Source: Candidatus Woesearchaeota archaeon (GTDB lineage: Archaea; Nanobdellota; Nanobdellia; Pacearchaeales; GW2011-AR1). From it: a DNA stretch of 8,434 nt. Location of the stretch: assembly GCA_012798335.1 (NCBI GenBank), contig JAAZNJ010000010.1, positions 1 to 8,434 of the forward strand. Direction: 5' to 3'. How positions within the stretch are numbered: the stretch's first letter is position 1; every line of letters begins with the position of its first letter. The notes below the pieces were generated by a model, which had not been told where the DNA came from, did no database searches, and worked only from the letters and a program-made list of their open reading frames with translations. This document shows positions 1 to 6,398 of the stretch, in pieces. The position numbers and the translations under genes are program-made.

Positions 1-108
1 GACGAGGTTGAACTTGCATTAGAAAAAAAAGTTGAGGACATTTTAAGAGAAGCAATTGAAAGAGCAAAAGCAAATAAGAGAAGAACTATTCAAGCAAGAG
101 ATTTATAG
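1..108 (+). CDS. Archaeal histone-fold protein, C-terminal part (5' end outside window)
   Basis: The last 35 residues of a protein whose start lies before the window. The visible part reads as the second half of a histone fold: a long amphipathic helix (ELALEKKVEDILREAIERA) followed by the loop-2 signature KANKRRTIQARDL, with the R-x-T pair typical of archaeal histones. Histones of this kind dimerise through the long helix and bind DNA. The protein stops directly after ARDL, so the third short helix found in HMfB-type histones is absent or minimal. This ending resembles the short single-fold histones described in bacteria such as Bdellovibrio and in some archaea, as recalled from family knowledge. 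The histone fold is clear to me. The exact subfamily is uncertain because the N-terminal half is missing. The next gene, PCNA, converges on it from the other strand. Confidence 0.85.
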   Translation, partial: DEVELALEKKVEDILREAIERAKANKRRTIQARDL

Positions 109-151
109 GTTATATTAAGAGTTTATATTAAGCTTATAAGTAAAAGTAGTT

Positions 152-159
152 AAAAAAAA
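152..159 (-). terminator. Oligo-T terminator candidate for PCNA
   Basis: Eight A on the + strand give eight T on the minus strand, about 41 bases past the PCNA stop codon. Together with the + strand T run at 188-193 this would give convergent transcripts with overlapping 3' ends in the 92-base gap. Confidence 0.5.
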
Positions 160-187
160 GGAGATTATCCTAATAAAGTTTAGTAAG

Positions 188-193
188 TTTTTT
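188..193 (+). terminator. Oligo-T terminator candidate for the histone gene
   Basis: A run of six T on the + strand, 80 bases after the histone stop codon and just before the PCNA stop codon. Archaeal RNA polymerase terminates at oligo-T runs without needing a hairpin. It is the first such run after the histone gene. Confidence 0.45.
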
Positions 194-200
194 AATAATC

Positions 201-926
201 TTAATCATCAGTTTCCACTCTTGGAGCTAAAAGAAAATTCATTTCCAAAACTTCTGTTTTTATGTCCATTTTAAGAGGGTGGTCACTAGCAAAGTTTAAA
301 ATTAATTTATCAGTCATTTTCGCTGCTTTCATAAATTTCTGCAAGTATTCTATACTATATTTAGATTTACAATCTTCTCCTTCAATTTTCACTTCATCTG
401 TGGAAAATTCTGCTCTTGCAGAGTCTAAACCTCTTGATTCAACAATAAAAAAGTTATCTTTTACAATGAAAGCACAAGAATCTGAAACAACAGAACTATC
501 CTCAATCGCAGAATTTAAATCTTCTGAAGAGATTTCTACTTTTGAGCTATATTCTAAAGCAGGCATCTCTTTATCTTGACTGTCTAAATCTAAAAGAGTC
601 ATTGTAAAATTTCTTTTTATTTTGCCTTGAATTTGTATTTCAAGGAGATTTTCTTTTTTTTCTAAAGTCAAAGGTGTTGAACTTCCTGCTCTTCTTAAAA
701 CTTTTTTTAAGTTATCTAAGTTTATTCCTAAAACATCATTTTCTGCTTCAAATTTGGAAAAAGAACTTTTTGGAATTTTAAATCTGACCATAGCAACATT
801 TGCAGGATCAATAGCAGTTATATTCATACCATGTTCATTAAATTTTATTTTAACTTCTGTTACTAATTCTGAAATAACATCTATTGCTTTTGAAAACAAA
901 ATTGGGTCATCTAATCTTACTATCAT
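201..926 (-). CDS. pcn: DNA polymerase sliding clamp, PCNA
   Basis: A 241-residue protein of normal PCNA length. It forms a homotrimeric ring that tethers replicative polymerase, FEN1, ligase and other partners to DNA. Recognisable parts are the N-terminal strand MIVRLDD, the centre-loop motif AIDPANVAMV (residues 38-47), the interdomain connector around residues 112-124 (LDLDSQDKEMPAL) and the C-terminal LAPRVETDD, which ends in the LAPR-type partner-docking segment. The two-domain repeat is complete, with no truncation or frameshift. The ATG at 924-926 begins directly with the first beta strand, and no upstream extension is likely. It is transcribed divergently from the fused primase, a sensible replication pairing, and converges with the histone gene. 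No Shine-Dalgarno sequence precedes it. Confidence 0.97.
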   Translation of the reverse strand: MIVRLDDPILFSKAIDVISELVTEVKIKFNEHGMNITAIDPANVAMVRFKIPKSSFSKFEAENDVLGINLDNLKKVLRRAGSSTPLTLEKKENLLEIQIQGKIKRNFTMTLLDLDSQDKEMPALEYSSKVEISSEDLNSAIEDSSVVSDSCAFIVKDNFFIVESRGLDSARAEFSTDEVKIEGEDCKSKYSIEYLQKFMKAAKMTDKLILNFASDHPLKMDIKTEVLEMNFLLAPRVETDD

Positions 927-947
927 ATTATTTTAAATAAGAGTTTA

Positions 948-955
948 CTTTTAAG
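948..955 (-). promoter_or_regulatory. TATA-like element for PCNA (leaderless option)
   Basis: The minus strand reads CTTAAAAG, running from 29 to 22 bases before the A of the PCNA ATG. That spacing would put transcription start at or next to the start codon and give a leaderless mRNA. An alternative is the TTTAAATA at 990-983, preceded by purine-rich GAAAGG that resembles a TFB-recognition element, which would leave a leader of about 34 bases. I cannot decide between them. Confidence 0.4.
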
Positions 956-982
956 TATTACTATTATTAAGTATAAGTTATC

Positions 983-990
983 TATTTAAA
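983..990 (+). promoter_or_regulatory. TATA box for the fused primase
   Basis: TATTTAAA starts 29 bases before the primase ATG, the spacing expected when transcription starts at the ATG itself. The core TTTAAA is a palindrome, so the same site could also direct PCNA transcription on the other strand. On that strand it is preceded by GAAAGG, a better TFB-recognition-like sequence than the one on the + strand. Confidence 0.6.
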
Positions 991-1011
991 CCTTTCATAA
1001 TTATTTTTATA

Positions 1012-2556
1012 ATGGCAGATGAGAAGGAGATTTCTTTAAAAGAAAAAAGAATAAGAAAGATAACACAGCTGTATTATTCTAATCCTGAAATACAAAAAGC
1101 TTTGTTTGAGTTCTCTAAGAATAGAGAAGTTGTTCCAAGATATTTTGAAGGTTTTGGGAAAAGGCCTGATTCTTGGCAATATCCTTCGGATATGTTTGAA
1201 TTAGTAAAAAAAGGAGCAACCTCTTTTCATTGTTCTCAAGAATTATGGGATAATCCGCTAAATCTGTCAAATAATCAGAGCCAAGAACAAATAAATAGTA
1301 TGAGGATTGGTTGGGATTTTCTTATAGATATAGATTGCCCTTGGATAGAGGGTTCAAAATATGCTGCAATTGCTATAATAAATGTATTAAAAAAATTTAA
1401 TATAAATTCTATTTCTGTAAAATTTTCAGGTTCAAAAGGATTTCATATTTTAATTCCTTCAAAATCTTTTCCAAAAGAGATTGGTGGAGAAGAAACAAAA
1501 AATCTATTTCCAGAATTACCAAGAAAACTTATAAATTATTTAAAATTTGAGACAAGAAAAGAATTAGAAAAGATAATTCCAAAAGATTTTTTAGAGAGCA
1601 TATTGAAGAATAGTGAAGTTAAAAGAGGGGTACAATGTAACTCATGTAATGGGATAGCAGAAGAGTATTTGTATTTAGAACTTTTTTGTGATAAATGTAA
1701 GATTGGAGAAGAAAGAAGAATACCTTTTAAAGATAAGATAGAGATTAAATGCCCAAATTGCTCTAAACCTTATAGAATAAAAAAGTCAATTCCTTTTTAT
1801 TTTTGTAAGAATTGCAATATTGATTCTATGAAAAAACCTTCAAATTTTTCAACTACAATAATGGCTGATTTATTTGAAGTTATGGGTTTAGATTTAATCT
1901 TAGTCTCTCCTAGACATCTTTTTAGAATGCCTTATTCTTTACACGAAAAAACAGCTTTATCAAGTATAGTAATAGACAAAGAAAAGTTAAAAGATTTTGA
2001 TTTGAAAGATGCAAATCCTATTAATGTAAAAATAAAGAATTTTATGCCTGAAAACATAAAAGAAGGGGAAGCAAAAGAATTTGTTATAAGAGCATTAGAT
2101 TGGAATAGCGAAAATAACAAGAAAAAAGATGAAAAGAAAAGTGAAAAAAGAAACTTTAAAGAAGTAGAGATAAAAGATGTTTCAGAAAATAATTTTCCCC
2201 CCTGTATAAAGAAGATTTTACTAGGAATAAATGATGGTAAAAAGAGAGGTTTATTTGCTTTAATCAATTTTTTTAAGATGATTAATCTTGAAGATGAAGA
2301 AATAGAAAAAAAGATTTATTCCTGGAATGAAAAGAATAATCCAAAATTGAGTGAAAGTTATCTTAAATCCCAAATTTCTTGGGCATTAAAAAATAAGAAG
2401 ATTATGCCTCCAAATTGTAAGGAGTTTTATCAAGCTATAGGTGTTTGTATTCCAGATGAAATTTGCAATAAGATAAAAAATCCAATTAATTATGTTATCA
2501 TAAAAAATTCAAACAGTCAAAAGCCAAAATCAAAAATACAAAGAAAAAAGATTTGA
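1012..2556 (+). CDS. priS: Single-chain DNA primase: PriS catalytic domain fused to PriL-type Fe-S domain
   Basis: A 514-residue primase that makes primers for DNA replication. The archaeo-eukaryotic catalytic core shows the metal-binding motif FLIDIDC (D106, D108), the nucleotide-contact motif SGSKGFHI (139-146) and the motif RHLFRMPYSLHEK (301-313). Between them lie four CxxC pairs (C209/C212, C226/C229, C247/C250, C265/C268), enough for two zinc ribbons. A Lys-rich linker (about 365-385) leads to a C-terminal domain with PPC (C398), PPNC (C469), C479 and C485 before NPINY. Four such cysteines hold the 4Fe-4S cluster in PriL. The architecture matches the fused primase of Nanoarchaeum equitans, from family knowledge; the N-terminal region of PriL is not present. 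The ATG is supported by the TATA box 29 bases upstream. It is divergent from PCNA. Confidence 0.92.
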   Translation: MADEKEISLKEKRIRKITQLYYSNPEIQKALFEFSKNREVVPRYFEGFGKRPDSWQYPSDMFELVKKGATSFHCSQELWDNPLNLSNNQSQEQINSMRIGWDFLIDIDCPWIEGSKYAAIAIINVLKKFNINSISVKFSGSKGFHILIPSKSFPKEIGGEETKNLFPELPRKLINYLKFETRKELEKIIPKDFLESILKNSEVKRGVQCNSCNGIAEEYLYLELFCDKCKIGEERRIPFKDKIEIKCPNCSKPYRIKKSIPFYFCKNCNIDSMKKPSNFSTTIMADLFEVMGLDLILVSPRHLFRMPYSLHEKTALSSIVIDKEKLKDFDLKDANPINVKIKNFMPENIKEGEAKEFVIRALDWNSENNKKKDEKKSEKRNFKEVEIKDVSENNFPPCIKKILLGINDGKKRGLFALINFFKMINLEDEEIEKKIYSWNEKNNPKLSESYLKSQISWALKNKKIMPPNCKEFYQAIGVCIPDEICNKIKNPINYVIIKNSNSQKPKSKIQRKKI

Positions 2557-2563
2557 AATAAAG

Positions 2564-2571
2564 TTTAAAAA
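2564..2571 (+). promoter_or_regulatory. TATA box for the surface-protein operon
   Basis: TTTAAAAA, preceded by purine-rich AATAAAG, starts 29 bases before the ATG at 2593. This predicts a leaderless transcript covering both surface-protein genes. It sits inside the 36-base gap after the primase stop codon. No oligo-T run occurs in that gap, so some read-through from the primase is possible; the first T6 run is at 2608-2613 inside the next gene. Confidence 0.6.
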
Positions 2572-2592
2572 CAAGTTCTTCGTTTAAAATAG

Positions 2593-4473
2593 ATGGATAA
2601 TAAAAGATTTTTTATTTATATGATTTTATTCTCTTTATTAATCTTTAATCTCTTATTTATAAAAAGCTTAGATACAAATACAACTGATCAAAAGGCTATA
2701 GCTTGGTTAAAAACTCAGGTTTCTGGTAAATGCAATAACTTAAATAGTGAAGAAAAAATATTTTCATTACTTTCTATTGGAGAATGTAAGAGTGAATTAA
2801 AAGCAGAATCCGCTGATAAAACTTGTTGGCCAGGTTCTTCTTGTAATGTTAAAACTAGTGCTGAAGCAATAATTGCTTTAAAAAATTCAGGAGAGAGTAC
2901 AATAGAAGCAGAAAACTGGCTTTTAAATCAAACAATTCCGTTTAAAGCTTTGAATTGGTATTTACAAGTTGACACAGAAAATAAAAGTAAATGTTCTATA
3001 AACTATGATGGAGAAAAACACCAATTCAGTGTTTCAGAAGAGCAGTTAGTTTCTTCAGGAGGATTAGGCTCATGTTTTTCTGTTTATGATTCATATTGGT
3101 TAAAAATTTCTTCTTCATGTTTAGATAAAGAATTTTCAATTTCTTGTGATGTTCCTTTCTCTACTTCTTTATTATTCAAAAAAGTAGATTCAGATTATTT
3201 CTTTATTCCATTAAATACTCATTTTGCACAATCAGAAGGAACCACAACAGAAAAAGTAAAATCTTATTGTGTTGCTGAACAAGGGACTTCCTCTTGCAAT
3301 TATGAAAGCACCCTATGGACAGCACTTGCATTAAATTTTGTTGGAAGAAACTCTTCAAATGATTATTTAGCTTATTTAATCTCTTATTCAGACCAAAATC
3401 AGAAATATCTTCCTGAATCAATTTTGTATATTTTAACAGGAAATTATAAAGATGATTTATTAAATAAACAGACAGGAGAAGGTTATTGGCAAGTTTCAAA
3501 TGATAAATTTTATGATACAGCATTAGCATTGCTTCCTTTTCAAAATGATGATAGTTTATCACAAAAAGTTAAATCTAAAAGCTGGTTAGATCAAGTTCAA
3601 CAAAAAGACGGTTCTTGGAGAGGTGATATTAAAGATACTGGTTTTTTAATTTATTCTTTATGGTCTAGAAAAATTGTTCCAACAACTTCAACTGATTGTA
3701 GAAATGCTGGATATTATTGTTTAACAAATTCTGAAAGTTGTAGTAGAGCAGAAGGAAGTGTTTTATCAAATTATAATTGTGCTAGTGGGGGTGTATGTTG
3801 TACTAAAGACATACAAAAAACATGTGCTGAAAAATCAGGAATTTTTTGTTATCAAAATCAAACTTGCTCTGGGCAATCTGTGAGTTCATCAGATTCGGAT
3901 ATAACAAAAGTTTGTTGTGTAGGAACATGCCGGAATCAAACAGCCTATAATGAAGGAAATTCAGGAGGAGAGACAAATGGAGGAACAACAGAAAGATCTC
4001 AATGCGAAAAAGATAATGGTGTTTGTAGAACAAGTTGTAGTTCTAATGAAAAACAAATAAGTTCTCCTTGTTATGATGAAAATGATCTCTGTTGTATACA
4101 AAAAGAAAAATCTTCTATTTTATTAATTTTGATAATTGGTATATTAATACTCTTAGTAATCTTTGGATTTATTTTTAAGGATAAACTAAGAATTTTTTTA
4201 TTCCCAATACTCTCAAAAATTTGGAAAAAGAAGAATAAAAATCAATTAATTAATAACAATATGGGCTCAAGCCATTTAGAAAATAAAAGAATACCTCTAA
4301 CCAACCAAAATGCTCCTTCATCAAGAGTATACCCTGGAGCAATACAAAGAAGGATTATAATTCCTGAAAATAAAAATTTTGAAAATCAAAGGATTGTTAA
4401 TAGAAAAGAGACAAATAAAAATTCACAAGAAGTAGAAGATGTTTTAAAAAAGTTAAAAGACATTAGTAAATAA
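2593..4473 (+). CDS. Membrane-anchored surface protein with alpha/alpha-toroid-like region and three Cys-rich modules
   Basis: A 626-residue protein that I do not recognise by name. In order: a signal peptide or N-terminal anchor (1-25); a region with alpha/alpha-toroid repeats, seen in AIAWLKTQ (35-42), TSAEAIIALKNSG (88-100), STLWTALALNF (239-249) and WLDQVQQKDGSWRGD (331-345). The QxxDGSW pattern is shared by prenyltransferase/squalene-cyclase repeats and alpha-2-macroglobulin thioester domains. Three six-Cys modules follow (369-403, 411-446, 471-501), each with an adjacent CC pair, then a membrane helix (508-528) and a basic Asn-rich tail of about 98 residues ending in a short predicted helix. 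No CGEQ thioester and no DxDD or DDxxD catalytic motif is visible, so a binding or structural role is more likely than cyclase activity. The toroid part is probably outside the cell. The next gene starts one base after its stop and carries a matching Cys module. Confidence 0.85.
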   Translation: MDNKRFFIYMILFSLLIFNLLFIKSLDTNTTDQKAIAWLKTQVSGKCNNLNSEEKIFSLLSIGECKSELKAESADKTCWPGSSCNVKTSAEAIIALKNSGESTIEAENWLLNQTIPFKALNWYLQVDTENKSKCSINYDGEKHQFSVSEEQLVSSGGLGSCFSVYDSYWLKISSSCLDKEFSISCDVPFSTSLLFKKVDSDYFFIPLNTHFAQSEGTTTEKVKSYCVAEQGTSSCNYESTLWTALALNFVGRNSSNDYLAYLISYSDQNQKYLPESILYILTGNYKDDLLNKQTGEGYWQVSNDKFYDTALALLPFQNDDSLSQKVKSKSWLDQVQQKDGSWRGDIKDTGFLIYSLWSRKIVPTTSTDCRNAGYYCLTNSESCSRAEGSVLSNYNCASGGVCCTKDIQKTCAEKSGIFCYQNQTCSGQSVSSSDSDITKVCCVGTCRNQTAYNEGNSGGETNGGTTERSQCEKDNGVCRTSCSSNEKQISSPCYDENDLCCIQKEKSSILLILIIGILILLVIFGFIFKDKLRIFLFPILSKIWKKKNKNQLINNNMGSSHLENKRIPLTNQNAPSSRVYPGAIQRRIIIPENKNFENQRIVNRKETNKNSQEVEDVLKKLKDISK

Positions 4474-4474
4474 A

Positions 4475-5803
4475 ATGAAAAAAATTACAATTTTATTCCT
4501 GATATTAATAGTTTCAGTTCAATTAGTAGATTCTATTGTTTTCAATTTAAACGAAGATCAATTAAAAAAAGATCAACCTCTAATTGGGAGAATTCAAGGA
4601 GTTTTTACAAATGGACTTTCAACAAACAATATATTTTTTTATAGAGGGGATATGAAAATTCCTTTCAATCCTGTTTTAAAAAAGATACAAGATGATTATT
4701 ATTTATATACTGATTGCGATGGTAAATCCCCTGGAAATTATACAATAAAAATACAAGGAGTTTCTTATTTACAAAATGGGAAATTAACAAATGAAGATAT
4801 AATAAAAAATTTTTCAATCTCTGAAGATATTGTTGATTTTTCTTTAAGTCCTGGAATAATAGACACAGATAAAGATTTTTTTATTACTATAAAAAATAAA
4901 GCAGAAGATGATTTAAAAATAAGTGTAGAGATTAATAAAGAGAATAAAAATAATAGAGAGATTTTAATTTATGATAATGGAGAAACCTTAGATAAAGAAG
5001 ATATAACCTTGAAAATTGGAGAAATAAGAGTATTAAAGTTTGTTTTAGGAAATGAAGGACAATCTGGATTTTACAATTTAAGTTTTAAATCAAATTCTAT
5101 AACCTATGATATACCTGTTTATGTTCTATCAAATCCAAATTCTTATGAAAGCAATAAAATGGAATGGCAATATTCTAGTATAAATTTTACAGGTTTAAAC
5201 ATAAAAAAGGGGAATATTAAGATAATAGGATTAGCAAATTTAGAATCAGAAGAAATTGATGACGTATCTTTTTCAGTTAGTGATAGCATAAAAGATTATG
5301 TCAAAGTATTAAATCAAAGTGTTAATTTAAAAAAAGGATTAAATGAAATTTATCTTAATATTAGTTCTGAAAATGTTGGAGAATTACAGGGTTTAATTTC
5401 AGCATTATTTGGACAAGAAATAACAAGTATGTCATTAAAAATAAGTTTTATAGGAGAAAATGAAAAGCCAAAAAATAAAACCAGCGAGATTAGCAATACT
5501 TTAGTGGAGAATTCTGGAATTGGAGAAGCAAAACTTAGATGCAGTGATCTTGGGGGCCATCTTTGTGACACAGAACAAACTTGTGGGAATGGTGGTGTAA
5601 AACAAGTATCAAAAGAAGATAATGAACTTCAATTTTGTTGTGTTGGAGGAGAGTGTTTGAATACAAAAACAAGTACAAATAATGGAAATTCTAGACTAGG
5701 AATTATTTTAATCATAATCTTAATTATGATTGTAGTTGTAATTTTCTTTAAGTTTAAGTCAGCAAAAAGGCCTATAGATCTTCTAAAAAGAAAAAAAGTT
5801 TAA
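4475..5803 (+). CDS. Membrane-anchored beta-sandwich surface protein with C-terminal Cys-rich module
   Basis: A 442-residue protein, not recognised by name. It has a signal peptide (1-20), then strand-rich segments that look like three Ig-like domains (about 21-115, 119-218 and 228-327). A short linker leads to a six-Cys module (C356-x7-C364-x5-C370-x17-C388C389-x4-C394). A membrane helix (408-425) and a short basic tail (KRPIDLLKRKKV) end it, so almost all of the protein is predicted outside the cell. The Cys spacing is nearly that of the middle module in the upstream protein. Its ATG lies one base after the upstream stop codon with no Shine-Dalgarno sequence, which points to one mRNA and coupled translation. 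The two proteins probably act together on the surface, but what they bind cannot be read from the sequence. The domain assignment is by strand pattern only. Confidence 0.85.
   Translation: MKKITILFLILIVSVQLVDSIVFNLNEDQLKKDQPLIGRIQGVFTNGLSTNNIFFYRGDMKIPFNPVLKKIQDDYYLYTDCDGKSPGNYTIKIQGVSYLQNGKLTNEDIIKNFSISEDIVDFSLSPGIIDTDKDFFITIKNKAEDDLKISVEINKENKNNREILIYDNGETLDKEDITLKIGEIRVLKFVLGNEGQSGFYNLSFKSNSITYDIPVYVLSNPNSYESNKMEWQYSSINFTGLNIKKGNIKIIGLANLESEEIDDVSFSVSDSIKDYVKVLNQSVNLKKGLNEIYLNISSENVGELQGLISALFGQEITSMSLKISFIGENEKPKNKTSEISNTLVENSGIGEAKLRCSDLGGHLCDTEQTCGNGGVKQVSKEDNELQFCCVGGECLNTKTSTNNGNSRLGIILIIILIMIVVVIFFKFKSAKRPIDLLKRKKV
5785..5797 (-). terminator. Oligo-T terminator candidate for the minus-strand operon
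   Basis: On the minus strand these bases read T7, C, T5, about 50 bases past the stop codon of the 183-residue gene. On the + strand the same bases encode the lysine-rich end of the beta-sandwich surface protein. Confidence 0.45.
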
Positions 5804-5846
5804 GTGCAGATTAAATTTAGAATATGGAATAGTTTAGTATGTAGAA

Positions 5847-6398
5847 TTATTTTTTAGATTTCTTTTTTGTCTTTTTATCTTGAATCTCTTTAGATTTTTC
5901 TTTGTTTTCTACATTAGGAGAAGTAGGATTAATAACAATTTTATTTGATTTTTCATTTTCCTTGTCCATTGTCTTAACTAGTAATTCTTTCAATCTCCTT
6001 TCTAAAATATTCTTTTCTGATTGCATTATTCTTGCTACATTTTCATAACTATGAAGCCTTAAAATTAAATCAGTAAGTATGTCTCCGAGTTCATTATTTG
6101 TCATTTCATATTTTAATGGGGATAAGATTTCAACATGAGACGGCATGTATTTAAACATTAAAACAACAAAAGAATGGATGTCTTTGGATTCTAACTCTAT
6201 TTCTGCAAAGCTAGAAAATACCTCTTTGTTTTCCCTTAATTCTTTAGGTTCATTTGTTTTAGAATTTTTAACAGAAATTCCTGGTTCATTTTTTATCTGA
6301 TTTATTATGTTATTTAAACTTTCAGATAAATATTCTTTTGGTTTTCCTAATATCTCTAAAACCATTACTATCCTAATAGGTTTTTCATTGGAGCTCAT
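5847..6398 (-). CDS. Conserved-looking protein of unknown function with Lys-rich tail
   Basis: A 183-residue soluble protein with no signal peptide or membrane helix. Residues 7-97 alternate strand and helix (PIRIVMVLEILG, a helix at 20-37, then SSFAEIELE, a helix at 73-84, then PSHVEILSP), which suggests a ferredoxin-like or ACT-like fold. Residues 100-145 are helical and may form a coiled coil (ILTDLILRLHSYENVARIMQ and onward). The rest (146-183) is a disordered, lysine-rich tail ending KKTKKKSKK, which could bind nucleic acid or acidic partners. I recall similar proteins in DPANN genomes but know no function. The start ATG lies 14 bases inside the end of the helix-hairpin-helix gene, so the two are translated from one mRNA. 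No catalytic motif is evident. Confidence 0.8.
   Translation of the reverse strand: MSSNEKPIRIVMVLEILGKPKEYLSESLNNIINQIKNEPGISVKNSKTNEPKELRENKEVFSSFAEIELESKDIHSFVVLMFKYMPSHVEILSPLKYEMTNNELGDILTDLILRLHSYENVARIMQSEKNILERRLKELLVKTMDKENEKSNKIVINPTSPNVENKEKSKEIQDKKTKKKSKK
5850..5876 (+). terminator. Oligo-T terminator cluster for the surface-protein operon
   Basis: Three T runs (5850-5855, 5863-5868 and 5872-5876) begin 46 bases after the operon stop codon. They lie inside the end of the convergent minus-strand gene, where on the other strand they are lysine AAA codons of its C-terminal tail. Confidence 0.55.

Noticed and set aside
162..201. Inverted repeat AGATTAT...ATAATCT downstream of the histone and PCNA genes
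   Set aside because: A 7-base stem of almost only A-T pairs with a 26-base loop is expected by chance in such AT-rich sequence, and archaeal terminators do not need a hairpin.
2608..2613. T6 run as a terminator for the primase
   Set aside because: It lies inside the start of the next gene, 15 bases after its ATG, and would block that gene's own transcript. It is kept only as a remark in the promoter entry.
3203..3562. Open frame on the minus strand inside the toroid protein gene
   Set aside because: Its residues are Leu/His/Asn-rich without domain signal, and the + strand frame has clear protein features throughout. It is a shadow of the real gene.
2683..3663. Toroid region as an active terpene cyclase or thioester protein
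   Set aside because: No DxDD, DDxxD, DCTAE or CGEQ motif is present, and the protein is predicted to be outside the cell.
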